This document shows, in pieces, positions 47,181-57,210 of a stretch of 64,000 bases of DNA. Source of the stretch: Oceaniovalibus sp. ACAM 378 (GTDB lineage: Bacteria > Pseudomonadota > Alphaproteobacteria > Rhodobacterales > Rhodobacteraceae); the NCBI RefSeq assembly GCF_008085915.1, contig NZ_VSJK01000009.1, positions 1 through 64,000 of the forward strand. The letters are read 5' to 3'. Numbering within the stretch: position 1 is the first letter of the stretch; the number at the start of each line of letters is the position of its first letter. A program made the translations under genes and the position numbers. The notes beneath the pieces are model-generated. The model saw nothing but the letters and a program-made list of their open reading frames with translations, was not told the origin of the DNA and searched no databases.

Positions 47181-48554
47181 TCAGCAGTTCGGCACGTTGA
47201 CCGCCAGCCCGCCAAGCGAGGTTTCCTTGTATTTCTCGCTCATGTCCGCGCCGGTCTGGCGCATGGTTTCGATCGCAGCGTCCAGTGGCACCAGATGCGT
47301 GCCGTCACCGCGCAGGGCAAGCGATGCCGCCGAGACTGCCTTGATCGTGCCAAGACCGTTCCGTTCGATACAGGGCACCTGAACCAGACCGCGCACCGGA
47401 TCGCAGGTCATGCCAAGGTGATGTTCCAAAGCGATTTCTGCGGCGTTTTCCACCTGTTCCGGAGTGCCGCCCAGAACCGCGGCCAGACCGGCGGCGGCCA
47501 TTGCGGCGGCGCTGCCGACCTCGGCCTGACAGCCGGCTTCTGCGCCTGAAATGCTGGCGTTATGCTTGACCAATCCGCCAATGGCGGCGGCGGTCAACAG
47601 AAAGTCGGGGATCCGGGCGGGGTTGGCCCCCGGCACATGGTCCAGCCAATACCGGATCGTCGCGGGAATCACCCCCGCCGCGCCGTTGGTCGGCGCGGTG
47701 ACCACCTGTCCACCGGCGGCGTTTTCCTCGTTCACCGCCATGGCATAGGCGGACATCCAGTCGTTGATCGTGTGCGGTGCCTTTTGGTTCATGCCCCGTT
47801 CGGCAATCAGCTCTCGATGAATGCCTGCCGCGCGCCGCCGCACATTCAGCCCGCCGGGCAGAACGCCGTCGGTCTCTAGCCCCCGGTCGACGCAATCGTT
47901 CATCACCTGCCAGATCCGCATGATTCCCTTGTCGAGCGTCGCGGCATCCCGACGGGTGAGTTCATTGGCGCGTTTCAACTGGGCGATGCTGCACCCCGTG
48001 GTGGCACACATGTCCAGCATCTCGGCTGCCGATTTGAACGCAAACGGAACGGGCGGGCCGTCGTTGGTGTTTTTGCCCGCCGCCAGTTCGGCCTCGGAGA
48101 GCACGAAACCACCGCCGATGGAATAATATGTCTCGCGTACGATCACGTCGCCTTGGGCATCGGTGGCCATCAGGATCATCCCGTTGGCGTGACCGGGCAG
48201 GGGCGGGCCATAGTCAAAGGTCAGATCGCTGTCGGGGTCGAAGCTCAGGGGGGGCAGACCGTCGGGCAGCACTTTCTTGTCGGCCCGGATGGCCGCAAGC
48301 GCGATGTTTGCAGTCTCGGCGTCATAGGTGTCGGGTGCGAATCCGGCGAGCCCCAGGATCACCGCGCGGTCGGTCGCATGGCCAACGCCGGTAAAGGCCA
48401 GCGAGCCGTGCAGCGATGCGCGCACCCCATGCGGGGTGAACGGACGGTCGCGCAGCAGGTCGATAAACCGCGCCGCCGCGACCATCGGGCCCATGGTGTG
48501 CGATGAGGACGGACCAATGCCGACCTTGAACATTTCGAAGACGGACAGGAACAT
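47181..48554 (-). CDS. sdaA: L-serine ammonia-lyase (iron-sulfur type)
   Basis: A 457-residue single-chain L-serine dehydratase that converts serine to pyruvate and ammonia using a [4Fe-4S] cluster. FLSVFEMFKVGIGPSSSHTMGPM at the N-terminus belongs to the beta domain; the alpha domain carries GVIPATIRYWL, AGCQAEVGSAAAMAAAGL, GMTCDPVRGLVQVPCIERN (two cluster cysteines) and the C-terminal cysteine that caps the cluster. ATG 48554 follows GGAGGC at a suitable distance. It converges with the Rieske gene. Confidence 0.96.
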   Translation of the reverse strand: MFLSVFEMFKVGIGPSSSHTMGPMVAAARFIDLLRDRPFTPHGVRASLHGSLAFTGVGHATDRAVILGLAGFAPDTYDAETANIALAAIRADKKVLPDGLPPLSFDPDSDLTFDYGPPLPGHANGMILMATDAQGDVIVRETYYSIGGGFVLSEAELAAGKNTNDGPPVPFAFKSAAEMLDMCATTGCSIAQLKRANELTRRDAATLDKGIMRIWQVMNDCVDRGLETDGVLPGGLNVRRRAAGIHRELIAERGMNQKAPHTINDWMSAYAMAVNEENAAGGQVVTAPTNGAAGVIPATIRYWLDHVPGANPARIPDFLLTAAAIGGLVKHNASISGAEAGCQAEVGSAAAMAAAGLAAVLGGTPEQVENAAEIALEHHLGMTCDPVRGLVQVPCIERNGLGTIKAVSAASLALRGDGTHLVPLDAAIETMRQTGADMSEKYKETSLGGLAVNVPNC

Positions 48555-48804
48555 GGAGCCTCCTTTTGACGCGAACATCACAGCCTATAACCCGCCGGGG
48601 AGGCGGCGGCTATGACCCGTCCGGGCGGCAGGCGGGATATTCACCCTGCGGCAGGGAATCCTCAGGGTGCCATTGCCTGGCAGCCGGGCAGGCAAAACTC
48701 ATCGCCAAACGCAGGGGTAAATTCACTGATCGGCGGCGAAAGGCACTCGCGCCCCGGTGCCGCCATGACTATAAGCCCGCTGAACCCATCCAAGGAGTCA
48801 GCCC

Positions 48805-49593
48805 ATGTCAGGCCGCCTTTCCCCGATCGACACAGCGAAATTTGTCGCCGCCAAACGCGCCTGCGACTTTGTCGAGGACGGAATGCGCGTCGGGCTTGGC
48901 ACCGGATCAACCGCTGCATGGCTGGTGCGGTGCCTTGGCGAAATGGTGCGCGACGACGGGTTGCGGATCACCGGTGTGCCCACATCCACCCGCACCGCCG
49001 AACTTGCGCGCAAGGTGGGAATCAAGGTGGTCAGCCTGGACGAGGCAAAGTGGCTGGATGTCACCATCGACGGGACCGATGAATTCGATGACGAACTGAA
49101 CCTGATAAAGGGCGGCGGTGGTGCCCTGCTGCAGGAAAAGATCGTCGCGACGGCCAGCGACCGGATGGTGGTGATCGCCGACAAAAGCAAACAGGTGTTG
49201 ACCCTTGGCGCATTCCCGCTGCCGATCGAGGTGGTGCCCTTCGGCTGGCAGACCACCAAGGCGCTGGTGGAGGAGACTCTGGCCGCGCTGGACGTGCTGG
49301 GCGATTCCGGCACGCTGCGGCTGAATGGCGAGGCGCCGTTCATCACTGATGAGGGCAATTATATCGTCGATCTGCACCTGAACCGCATCGGCAATGCGCG
49401 GCAATTGGCATTGATCCTGAATCAAATCCCGGGAATCGTCGAAAACGGTTTGTTCATCGACATCTGCGATATTGTCGTGATTGGCCACGGCGATGGCCGG
49501 GTCGAAGTGAAGGATGTGAACACCGGGGTCAGCACCGAAGACCGGGTGGAATTTGTGGATACCGAGAATCTGTTCCGCGATCTGGGTGAGTGA
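48805..49593 (+). CDS. rpiA: Ribose-5-phosphate isomerase A
   Basis: A 262-residue RpiA interconverting ribose-5-phosphate and ribulose-5-phosphate in the pentose phosphate pathway. GLGTGSTAAWLV (30-41) binds phosphate, DGTDEFDDELNLIKGGGGALLQEK holds the catalytic Asp and Lys, and ADKSKQV is conserved. AAGGAG lies nine bases before the ATG. The protein is about 40 residues longer than E. coli RpiA at the C-terminus, which is normal for this group. It lies 267 bases upstream of gor. Confidence 0.96.
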   Translation: MSGRLSPIDTAKFVAAKRACDFVEDGMRVGLGTGSTAAWLVRCLGEMVRDDGLRITGVPTSTRTAELARKVGIKVVSLDEAKWLDVTIDGTDEFDDELNLIKGGGGALLQEKIVATASDRMVVIADKSKQVLTLGAFPLPIEVVPFGWQTTKALVEETLAALDVLGDSGTLRLNGEAPFITDEGNYIVDLHLNRIGNARQLALILNQIPGIVENGLFIDICDIVVIGHGDGRVEVKDVNTGVSTEDRVEFVDTENLFRDLGE

Positions 49594-49860
49594 CGGCGCG
49601 CCAAACTTCATGCCAGAGGTTGTGCGGGTCGCGAAACCTGCTCTGATCTGGGTGCGGGGTCGGTCCTGTGGGTTGGAATGATCCGCAAACCGGTCCGGTT
49701 ATGCCCACAATACCCTGCCATCTGCGCGCTGCATCGTCTCTGCCGTCCCCTGTACCTGCCCGGGTCATTCGACATCCACCGCACCGGCGCCGCCGCGTGC
49801 TCTGGCTATCTCGCGCCACTTGTGTGATACCCTGCGGCGCAAACTCGGGAACCTGAAAAC

Positions 49861-51219
49861 ATGACCTTCGACTTCGACCTTTTTGTGATCGGCGGCGGCT
49901 CGGGCGGCGTGCGCGCAGCGCGTATTGCGGCGGCCGAACACGGGGCCAAGGTGGCTCTGGCAGAAGAATTCCGCATGGGCGGCACCTGTGTGATCCGCGG
50001 CTGCGTCCCGAAAAAGCTGATGGTATTCGCCAGCAACTTTGCGCAAAGCGTCGAGGATGGCCGTGAATACGGCTGGGACATCCGCCAGAACGGTTTTGAC
50101 TGGAGCAAGTTCCGCCCAAGGCTGGACACCGAACTTGACCGGCTTGAGGCGGCGTATCGGCGCACCCTCCATAACGCGAATGTAACAGTCTTTGACAGCC
50201 GCGCCGTGCTGGACGATGCCCATACCGTCCGGTTGGCCGATGGCTCGGTGAAAACCGCAAAACACATTCTGATCGCCACGGGGGGCCATCCCTTCGTGTT
50301 CGATTTCCCCGGCAGCGAACTGGCGATCACCAGCAACGACATATTCCTGCTGGACGAATTGCCGAAATCAATCCTGATTGTCGGTGGCGGTTATATCGCC
50401 TGTGAATTCGCCTGTATTCTGAACGGTCTGGGGGTTCAGGTAACACAATACTATCGCGGCGATCAGATCCTGCGCGGCTTCGACGATGAGGTGCGCGGGC
50501 ATATTTCTGATCTGATCTCCAAGCAGGGCGTCGACCTGCGTCTCAACGCGGACGTCGCCGAAATGCAGCGGAACGAGCATGGAGTCTCTGTGACCGCGAC
50601 GGATGGCGGGATCCATCAGTTCGGCGCGGCGATGTTTGCAACGGGGCGCATTCCCAACACCTTGGGTCTGGGGCTTGAAGATATCGGCGTCAAGATTGGC
50701 AAGCGCGGCGAAATTCAGGTTGATGAATGGTCGCAAACCAGCGTGCCTTCGATCTTTGCCGTGGGCGATGTGACCGACCGGATCAACCTGACACCCGTGG
50801 CGATCCGCGAAGGCCACGCCTTTGCCGACACGGTGTTCGGCGGCAATCCGACAAGGGCCGATCACGATCAGGTGCCCGGCGCGGTGTTCACTCAGCCCGA
50901 ATACGGCTATGTTGGCATGTCCGAGGAAGAAGCACAGAAGGAACACCGGATCGAGGTCTATGCGACCGCCTTCCGCCCCATGCGCGGCGCGTTCATCGGG
51001 CGTGACGAAAAAGTGCTGTTCAAGCTGATCGTCGACGCCGACACCGACAGGGTGCTCGGAGTTCATATCGTCGCCGACGGCGCGGGCGAATTGATCCAGC
51101 TGGCCGCGATTGCGGTCAAGATGGGCGCCACCAAAAAGGATTTCGACCGCACTGTTGCGGTTCACCCGACGATCGCCGAAGAACTGGTGACGATGCGCAC
51201 TCCGGTGCGGACAGCTTGA
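49861..51219 (+). CDS. gor: Glutathione-disulfide reductase
   Basis: A 452-residue FAD-dependent pyridine-nucleotide disulfide oxidoreductase. VIGGGSGGVRAARIAA binds FAD, the redox-active pair is Cys43/Cys48 in GGTCVIRGCVPKKL, and the C-terminal VAVHPTIAEELVTMRT supplies the active-site His-Glu. GGGYIACEFA is the NADPH-binding loop; the downstream GDQILRGFDDEVR arginines favour NADPH. It regenerates glutathione in the cytoplasm. It is 60 bases upstream of hflK. Confidence 0.94.
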   Translation: MTFDFDLFVIGGGSGGVRAARIAAAEHGAKVALAEEFRMGGTCVIRGCVPKKLMVFASNFAQSVEDGREYGWDIRQNGFDWSKFRPRLDTELDRLEAAYRRTLHNANVTVFDSRAVLDDAHTVRLADGSVKTAKHILIATGGHPFVFDFPGSELAITSNDIFLLDELPKSILIVGGGYIACEFACILNGLGVQVTQYYRGDQILRGFDDEVRGHISDLISKQGVDLRLNADVAEMQRNEHGVSVTATDGGIHQFGAAMFATGRIPNTLGLGLEDIGVKIGKRGEIQVDEWSQTSVPSIFAVGDVTDRINLTPVAIREGHAFADTVFGGNPTRADHDQVPGAVFTQPEYGYVGMSEEEAQKEHRIEVYATAFRPMRGAFIGRDEKVLFKLIVDADTDRVLGVHIVADGAGELIQLAAIAVKMGATKKDFDRTVAVHPTIAEELVTMRTPVRTA

Positions 51220-51279
51220 TTTCGGCGCAAAGATGCACAGTTACAAATGACACTGACCGACAAGAGGGAAACAACCTTA

Positions 51280-52461
51280 ATGGCCAGCAATAATGGCGGA
51301 CCCTGGGGCGGCGGCTCCCGCGGGGGCGACGGCGATGGAAACGGCGATGGGAATGGCGGCGACCGTCGGCCCGGCAGCGGACGACGTCCCGGTGAAGGCC
51401 CGCAAATGCCCGAGATCGACGAACTCATGAAGAAGGGGCAGGAACATCTCCGTGTCCTGATGGGCGGGCGCGGCGGACGCCGCAACAATGGCGGGGGCTC
51501 CGGAGACGGCAGTGGCGGTGGGCCCGCAATGACCCGCGGCACAGTCGGCATCGCGGCGCTGGCGGTCATCGGGCTGTGGGCATTCTCCAGCTTTTACACC
51601 GTGAAACCAGAAGAACAGTCAGTTGAATTGTTCCTTGGCAAGTACTCTTCCACGGGTGGGCCGGGTCTGAACTTTGCGCCATGGCCGCTGGTCACCGCCG
51701 AAGTGCTGCCGGTGACGCGCGAACAAACGATCCCGATCGGAGTAGGCGGGGCAGGCGGGCGCAATTCCGAGGGCCTGATGCTGACCACTGACGAAAACAT
51801 CGTCGACATCGACTTTGAAGTTGTGTGGAATATCAGCGATCCGGCGCAATATCTGTTCAACCTGCGTGACCCGCAGCAAACCATCTCTGCTGTGGCCGAA
51901 TCCGCCATGCGTGAGGTGATTGCGCGTTCCGAACTGGCGCCGATCCTGAACCGCGACCGTGCGCTGATCGCCGATACTGTTCAGCTACTGATCCAGACCA
52001 CGTTGGACAGCTATAGTTCCGGCGTTAACGTCGTGCGGCTGAACCTCGACAAGGCCGACCCCCCGCGTGAGGTCATCGATGCCTTCCGCGAGGTGCAGGC
52101 CGCCGAACAGAAACGCGACACGCTGCAACGTCAGGCCGATGCCTATGCCAACAAGGCGCTTGCCGGTGCACGCGGTGAATCCGCCAGGCTGCTCGAAGAG
52201 GCCGAGGCGTACCGCGCTCAGGTTGTCAACGAAGCATCGGGTGAGGCCAGCCGTTTCTCTGCCGTTCTGGCCGAATATACCAAGGCGCCCGAGGTGACGC
52301 GCAAGCGTCTTTATCTTGAAACCATGGAAGAAGTGCTGGGCCGCGTCGAGAAGATCATCCTTGACGATACCGCTGGCGGCGGGCAGGGCGTCGTGCCCTA
52401 TCTGCCCCTGAACGAACTGCGACGGAACACTCCCGCCGCTCCTGCCACCGGAGGCAACTGA
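51280..52461 (+). CDS. hflK: FtsH protease modulator HflK
   Basis: A 393-residue SPFH-domain membrane protein that, with HflC, forms a large cage around FtsH and controls membrane-protein turnover. A glycine-rich, low-complexity N-terminal tail (about 1-80) is followed by one helix (TVGIAALAVIGLWAFSSFYTV), the band-7 domain and a coiled coil (FREVQAAEQKRDTLQRQADAYANKAL). ATG 51280 gives the standard MASNNGGPWGGG start; the frame from 51247 is less likely. It overlaps hflC by one base (TGATG). Confidence 0.95.
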   Translation: MASNNGGPWGGGSRGGDGDGNGDGNGGDRRPGSGRRPGEGPQMPEIDELMKKGQEHLRVLMGGRGGRRNNGGGSGDGSGGGPAMTRGTVGIAALAVIGLWAFSSFYTVKPEEQSVELFLGKYSSTGGPGLNFAPWPLVTAEVLPVTREQTIPIGVGGAGGRNSEGLMLTTDENIVDIDFEVVWNISDPAQYLFNLRDPQQTISAVAESAMREVIARSELAPILNRDRALIADTVQLLIQTTLDSYSSGVNVVRLNLDKADPPREVIDAFREVQAAEQKRDTLQRQADAYANKALAGARGESARLLEEAEAYRAQVVNEASGEASRFSAVLAEYTKAPEVTRKRLYLETMEEVLGRVEKIILDDTAGGGQGVVPYLPLNELRRNTPAAPATGGN

Positions 52462-53525
52462 TGCGCAAAACGACTCTTCTGATCCCGATCATCGTGATCA
52501 TCGGCGCCGTGCTGGTGTCCTCGGTGTTCATCGTTGACGAACGGCAAAAGGCGCTGGTGCTTCAGTTCGGCCAGATCAAGGCCGTCAAGGAGAACCCCGG
52601 TCTGGCGTTCAAGATTCCTCTGATCCAGGACGTCGTGCGGTATGACGACCGGATCCTGTCTATCGACACCGACCCGATCGAGGTGACGCCCTCGGACGAC
52701 CGGCGGCTCGTGGTCGATGCCTTTGCACGATATCGCATTTCTGATGTGGTGCAGTTCCGTCAGGCCGTTGGTCTGGGAGGCGAACGCGCAGCCGAAGACC
52801 GGCTGGAAGGTATCCTGAACCCGCAGATCCGCGCAGTTCTGGGTTCGGAAGGCGTGACTTCGAACACCATCCTGTCGGCTGACCGTTCCATTCTGATGGA
52901 GCGGATCACAGCGCAGGCAAGAACCCGTGCAGCACCTCTGGGGCTGGAAGTGATCGACGTACGGCTCAAGCAAACCGCGCTGCCCGAACAGAACCTCGAA
53001 GCCACATTCGACCGGATGCGGGCCGAGCGTGAGCGTGAAGCAGCGGACGAAATCGCCCGCGGTGAAGAAGCCGCGCAGCGGGTTCGTGCAACCGCCGACC
53101 GGACCGTGGTCGAACTGGTATCCGAGGCAACACGCGACGCCGAAGTAACACGCGGTGAAGCTGACGCCGAGCGGAACGGGATCTTTGCCGAAGCCTTTGG
53201 CGCAGATCAGGAATTCTTTGAATTCTATCGCTCGCTCACAGCCTATCAGCGGGCGCTGAAGGCCAACAACTCCACGATGGTCCTGTCGCCGGACAGCGAG
53301 TTCTTCAACTATCTGCGGTCCGACAATCCACGCGATATCGACACGACATCGAACCAGACGGCGGCCACCGATACTCCGGCCACCGATAGCCCCGAGGCTG
53401 AAGCTCCGGCGGCTGAGTTACCGGTCACCGAGACACCATCTACGCCAGCCCCGGTCGCCCCAACCCCTGAGGAGGGCGCGGATGCGACCGAGGAAGGCGC
53501 CGCAGACGCCACGGTCGGACAGTAA
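52461..53525 (+). CDS. hflC: FtsH protease modulator HflC with an acidic C-terminal tail
   Basis: A 354-residue SPFH protein partner of HflK. A single N-terminal helix (about 5-22) leads to FIVDERQKALVLQFGQIK, the band-7 domain, and a coiled coil up to FYRSLTAYQRALKANNSTMVLSPDSEFF. The last 60 residues or so are an acidic, Pro/Ala/Thr-rich tail (TDTPATDSPEAEAPAAELPV and similar repeats) not found in E. coli HflC, presumably disordered in the periplasm. It starts on the hflK stop and is six bases upstream of the DUF2065 gene. Confidence 0.94.
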   Translation: MRKTTLLIPIIVIIGAVLVSSVFIVDERQKALVLQFGQIKAVKENPGLAFKIPLIQDVVRYDDRILSIDTDPIEVTPSDDRRLVVDAFARYRISDVVQFRQAVGLGGERAAEDRLEGILNPQIRAVLGSEGVTSNTILSADRSILMERITAQARTRAAPLGLEVIDVRLKQTALPEQNLEATFDRMRAEREREAADEIARGEEAAQRVRATADRTVVELVSEATRDAEVTRGEADAERNGIFAEAFGADQEFFEFYRSLTAYQRALKANNSTMVLSPDSEFFNYLRSDNPRDIDTTSNQTAATDTPATDSPEAEAPAAELPVTETPSTPAPVAPTPEEGADATEEGAADATVGQ

Positions 53526-53531
53526 CCGCCA

Positions 53532-53729
53532 ATGCTGGCCGCCACTCTGACGGCGCTCGGCCTTGTATTATGTCTTGAGGGGCTGGTGTTCGCACTGGCC
53601 CCTTCGCGTCTCGAAGATCTGCTGAAGACGCTGGCGGATCTGTCACAAGACAAACGACGTCTGCTGGGGTTGGGCGCTCTGGCACTGGGCGTGGCTCTGA
53701 TCTGGCTTGCCCGATCGCTTGGCGGTTAG
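53532..53729 (+). CDS. DUF2065 (YjeT) family small membrane protein
   Basis: A 65-residue protein with two hydrophobic helices (about 3-22 and 44-61) joined by LAPSRLEDLLKTLADLSQDKRR. This is the DUF2065/YjeT layout, a family almost always next to hflC or degP and of unknown function. It starts six bases after hflC and ends 155 bases before degP, so it belongs to the hflKC operon and may be an accessory factor of the HflKC-FtsH assembly. Confidence 0.88.
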   Translation: MLAATLTALGLVLCLEGLVFALAPSRLEDLLKTLADLSQDKRRLLGLGALALGVALIWLARSLGG

Positions 53730-53884
53730 GCAAAAAACGATTCACGACCGGTTCACGTCATGTTGACAGAACGCGATTGGGGTTTGCGTTGCGGCCAGAC
53801 AGACCTATCTACACATTATGCCCGAGCGGGACAAACGCGCAGACCGGATGTTCCCGCGACACAATGCCTGCTGGAGGAGCAATC

Positions 53885-55375
53885 GTGAACCAGAGACCAC
53901 AGATTCCAAAAGGGTCCGGCGTCGCCGTCGCCCGATCCGTTGATGCCCACCATCCGCTGCGCGCCCTCTGGGTGCTGGTGCTTGGTCTGGTGTTGCTGCT
54001 GGCGCAAGCCATGTCGGCGAGCGCTCAGGCCACTCCCAAAAGCTTTGCTGATCTGGCTGACAAGATCAGCCCGGCTGTGGTGAACATCACCACGACCACC
54101 ACAGTCGAGTCGCGCAGCGGGCCAAGCCCGATCGTGCCCGAAGGCTCCCCGTTCGAGGATTTCTTTCGCGAGTTCAATGATCGCAACAACGGCAACCGCA
54201 ACGGCTCCCCGCGCCGCAGTCAGGCGCTGGGATCTGGTTTCGTGATTTCCGAAGACGGTTATATCGTCACCAACAACCACGTCATCGACGGGGCCGACGA
54301 AATCATGATCGAGTTCTTCTCGGGCGGCGAACTTCCCGCCACCGTGATCGGCACCGATCCCAACACCGACATTGCCCTGCTCAAGGTCAAGGGTGACGCA
54401 GCGCTTCCCTTTGTGCCCTTCGGCGACAGCGACACCATGCGCGTTGGCGACTGGGTTGTGGCCATGGGCAACCCTCTGGGGCAGGGATTCTCTGTCTCGG
54501 CGGGTATCGTCTCGGCGCGTAACCGGGCGCTTTCGGGCACCTATGACGACTATATCCAGACCGACGCGGCGATCAATCGCGGCAACTCGGGCGGCCCGCT
54601 GTTCAACCTCGACGGCGAAGTGATCGGCGTGAACACCGCGATCCTGTCTCCGAATGGCGGATCGATCGGCATCGGGTTCGCCATGTCGAGCAAGGTTGTG
54701 ACCAAGGTTGTCGAACAGCTCAAGGAATTCGGCGAGACCCGGCGCGGCTGGTTGGGTGTGCGGATTCAGGATGTGACATCCGACATCGCCGAATCCATCG
54801 GTCTGGAAAAAGCGGCGGGTGCGCTGGTGACAGATGTGCCCGAAGGTCCGGCCATGGTCGCGGGAATGAAGGCCGGTGACGTGATCACCAGTTTCGATGG
54901 GGTCGAAGTGGTCGACACCCGCGGTCTTGTACGCACCGTCGGCAACACGAAAGTCGGCAAATCGGTGCGCGTCGTGGTGTACCGCGATGGCAAGACCGAG
55001 ACGCTGAAGATCACCCTTGGTCGTCGCGAAAACGCGGAAGGCGCCGTGCCTGCTTCGGCCCCGGCCGACGCACCGGTCGAATCCGATGTGTTGGGCCTGA
55101 CCGTTTCGACGATCACGCCCGAGCTGAGTGAACAGCTGAACCTGTCAGGGCCGAATGACGGTCTGGTGGTCACTGACGTGGCCGAAGACAGCGAAGCCTT
55201 TGAAAAGAACATCCGTACCGGTGACATCATCACCGAGGCGGGTCAGCAAAAGGTGAAGGATGTGGGCGATCTGGATGACCGGATTGCCGATGCGCGCGAA
55301 GCCGGTCGCAAGTCTATCCTGCTGCTGGTGCGCCGTGCGGGCGAGCCGCGGTTTGTGGCGCTGACGCTGCAATAA
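53885..55375 (+). CDS. degP: DegP/HtrA periplasmic serine protease
   Basis: A 496-residue DegP/HtrA protease-chaperone. A membrane-anchor or signal segment covers about 26-48, ending SASA/QATP. The catalytic triad is His132 (TNNHVIDG), Asp162 (DPNTDIALLK) and Ser235 (NRGNSGGPL). Two PDZ domains follow at about 285-375 and 395-490. The start is GTG 53885, with an ideal GGAGGAG site six bases before; the longer frame from 53777 has none. It degrades or refolds damaged periplasmic proteins, in line with the adjacent hflKC genes. A terminator closes the gene. Confidence 0.96.
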   Translation: MNQRPQIPKGSGVAVARSVDAHHPLRALWVLVLGLVLLLAQAMSASAQATPKSFADLADKISPAVVNITTTTTVESRSGPSPIVPEGSPFEDFFREFNDRNNGNRNGSPRRSQALGSGFVISEDGYIVTNNHVIDGADEIMIEFFSGGELPATVIGTDPNTDIALLKVKGDAALPFVPFGDSDTMRVGDWVVAMGNPLGQGFSVSAGIVSARNRALSGTYDDYIQTDAAINRGNSGGPLFNLDGEVIGVNTAILSPNGGSIGIGFAMSSKVVTKVVEQLKEFGETRRGWLGVRIQDVTSDIAESIGLEKAAGALVTDVPEGPAMVAGMKAGDVITSFDGVEVVDTRGLVRTVGNTKVGKSVRVVVYRDGKTETLKITLGRRENAEGAVPASAPADAPVESDVLGLTVSTITPELSEQLNLSGPNDGLVVTDVAEDSEAFEKNIRTGDIITEAGQQKVKDVGDLDDRIADAREAGRKSILLLVRRAGEPRFVALTLQ

Positions 55376-55398
55376 CACGCGCGCAGTCAATGAATGAT

Positions 55399-55426
55399 AA
55401 AAGGCGCCTTTCGAGGCGCCTTTTTT
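55399..55426. terminator. Rho-independent terminator between degP and the convergent lipoprotein gene
   Basis: Stem AAAAGGCGCC/GGCGCCTTTT with loop TTTCGA and six T (55421-55426). It lies 24 bases after degP; the A-rich left arm lets it act on both strands. Confidence 0.92.
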
Positions 55427-55504
55427 ATGGCTCAGCAGTGCTTGCGTGCGTCGCTTGGGTGAGGGTGCAAAGATCAGGGCAGGCGGGGTGGTTGCGGCAG
55501 TGCC

Positions 55505-56074
55505 TCACCGGGGTGGTTGTGGCAGTGCTTCTCCGGGATGATAGACGGCCAGTCCCAGTCGTTTCGCTGCGGCCACCGACAGTGTGCTGCTGGCCAGACC
55601 CTCGGGGCGCTGAAACGCCCGCACAGCGGCGCGGGTGGCGCTGTCGACCTGTCCGGTGATTTCGCCCCGGTAATGTCCGCGAACCGCCAGCGCCCGTTGC
55701 AGGCTGGCTGTAAACGCGGGGGTCATCGTCTCGGGACACACGGTTTCGAACCAGATCTCGCGCCTGTCCTCGACAATCTTCTGATGCGTTTCTGTGCGAA
55801 AGGCGGTCGGGCGCTGGGTCGTGCTGTCCTGCGTGGGGTCGGGCGAGGTGACGATTACCTGCTCGGTCACGGTTTCGATCACCGCCGGGGTGACATCGCG
55901 GTCATAGCATGCATCGGGATCGACCTGTGCCGGACGCTCGGCACTGGTGTGGGCAACCATTTCGGGTTCCAGAAATCGCGAGACATCAGGCCGGGATATG
56001 GCAACGCACCCCGTGACAAGCACGAGTCCGACCGCCGGGCCAACAAGGGCCGGGATCCTGCGAAATAAGGTCAT
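55505..56074 (-). CDS. Lipoprotein with C-terminal peptidoglycan-binding-like domain
   Basis: A 189-residue exported lipoprotein. The N-terminus MTLFRRIPALVGPAVGLVLV leads to the lipobox VTGC with Cys23 as the acylated residue. A middle part of charged residues is followed by a peptidoglycan-binding-like helical domain (SLQRALAVRGHYRGEITGQVDSATRAAVRAFQ, about residues 128-160). No hydrolase domain is present. It probably tethers or senses the cell wall. ATG 56074 is preferred to the open frame to 56200 because it gives a clean signal sequence. Confidence 0.8.
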   Translation of the reverse strand: MTLFRRIPALVGPAVGLVLVTGCVAISRPDVSRFLEPEMVAHTSAERPAQVDPDACYDRDVTPAVIETVTEQVIVTSPDPTQDSTTQRPTAFRTETHQKIVEDRREIWFETVCPETMTPAFTASLQRALAVRGHYRGEITGQVDSATRAAVRAFQRPEGLASSTLSVAAAKRLGLAVYHPGEALPQPPR

Positions 56075-56291
56075 ACGACTGCTCGGCCTCTTGCGGGACG
56101 TGCCGGAACCTAGCCCCCGGCAGGGCCGGTGCAAAGAAGTATTACCCCGGATGCCGGCCGTGGGCGGCTTTGTGTTGCTGCGTTGCGTGCTCCGGGCCAC
56201 AACCGTGGGCCAGTGCCGCCGGGCAAATCATCCGCCATATCGCGATACCGGTGCAGTCGGCTGCCGTGCCATCGGATCAGACCGTCTGTCG

Positions 56292-56339
56292 CGGCCAAAT
56301 TGTCCGGGCGGATCACCCGGCCAATTCATCCGGCCAAAT

Positions 56340-56344
<5 letters not shown>
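56292..56344. repeat. Three near copies of a 13-14 base motif CGGCCAAATTCATC
   Basis: Near copies lie at 56292-56304 (CGGCCAAATTGTC), 56318-56330 (CGGCCAATTCATC) and 56331-56344 (CGGCCAAATTCATC), the last two in direct tandem. They are at the 3' end of the OB-fold gene and just after it. Small and of uncertain meaning. Confidence 0.5.
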
Positions 56345-57205
<861 letters not shown>

Positions 57206-57210
57206 CGCTG

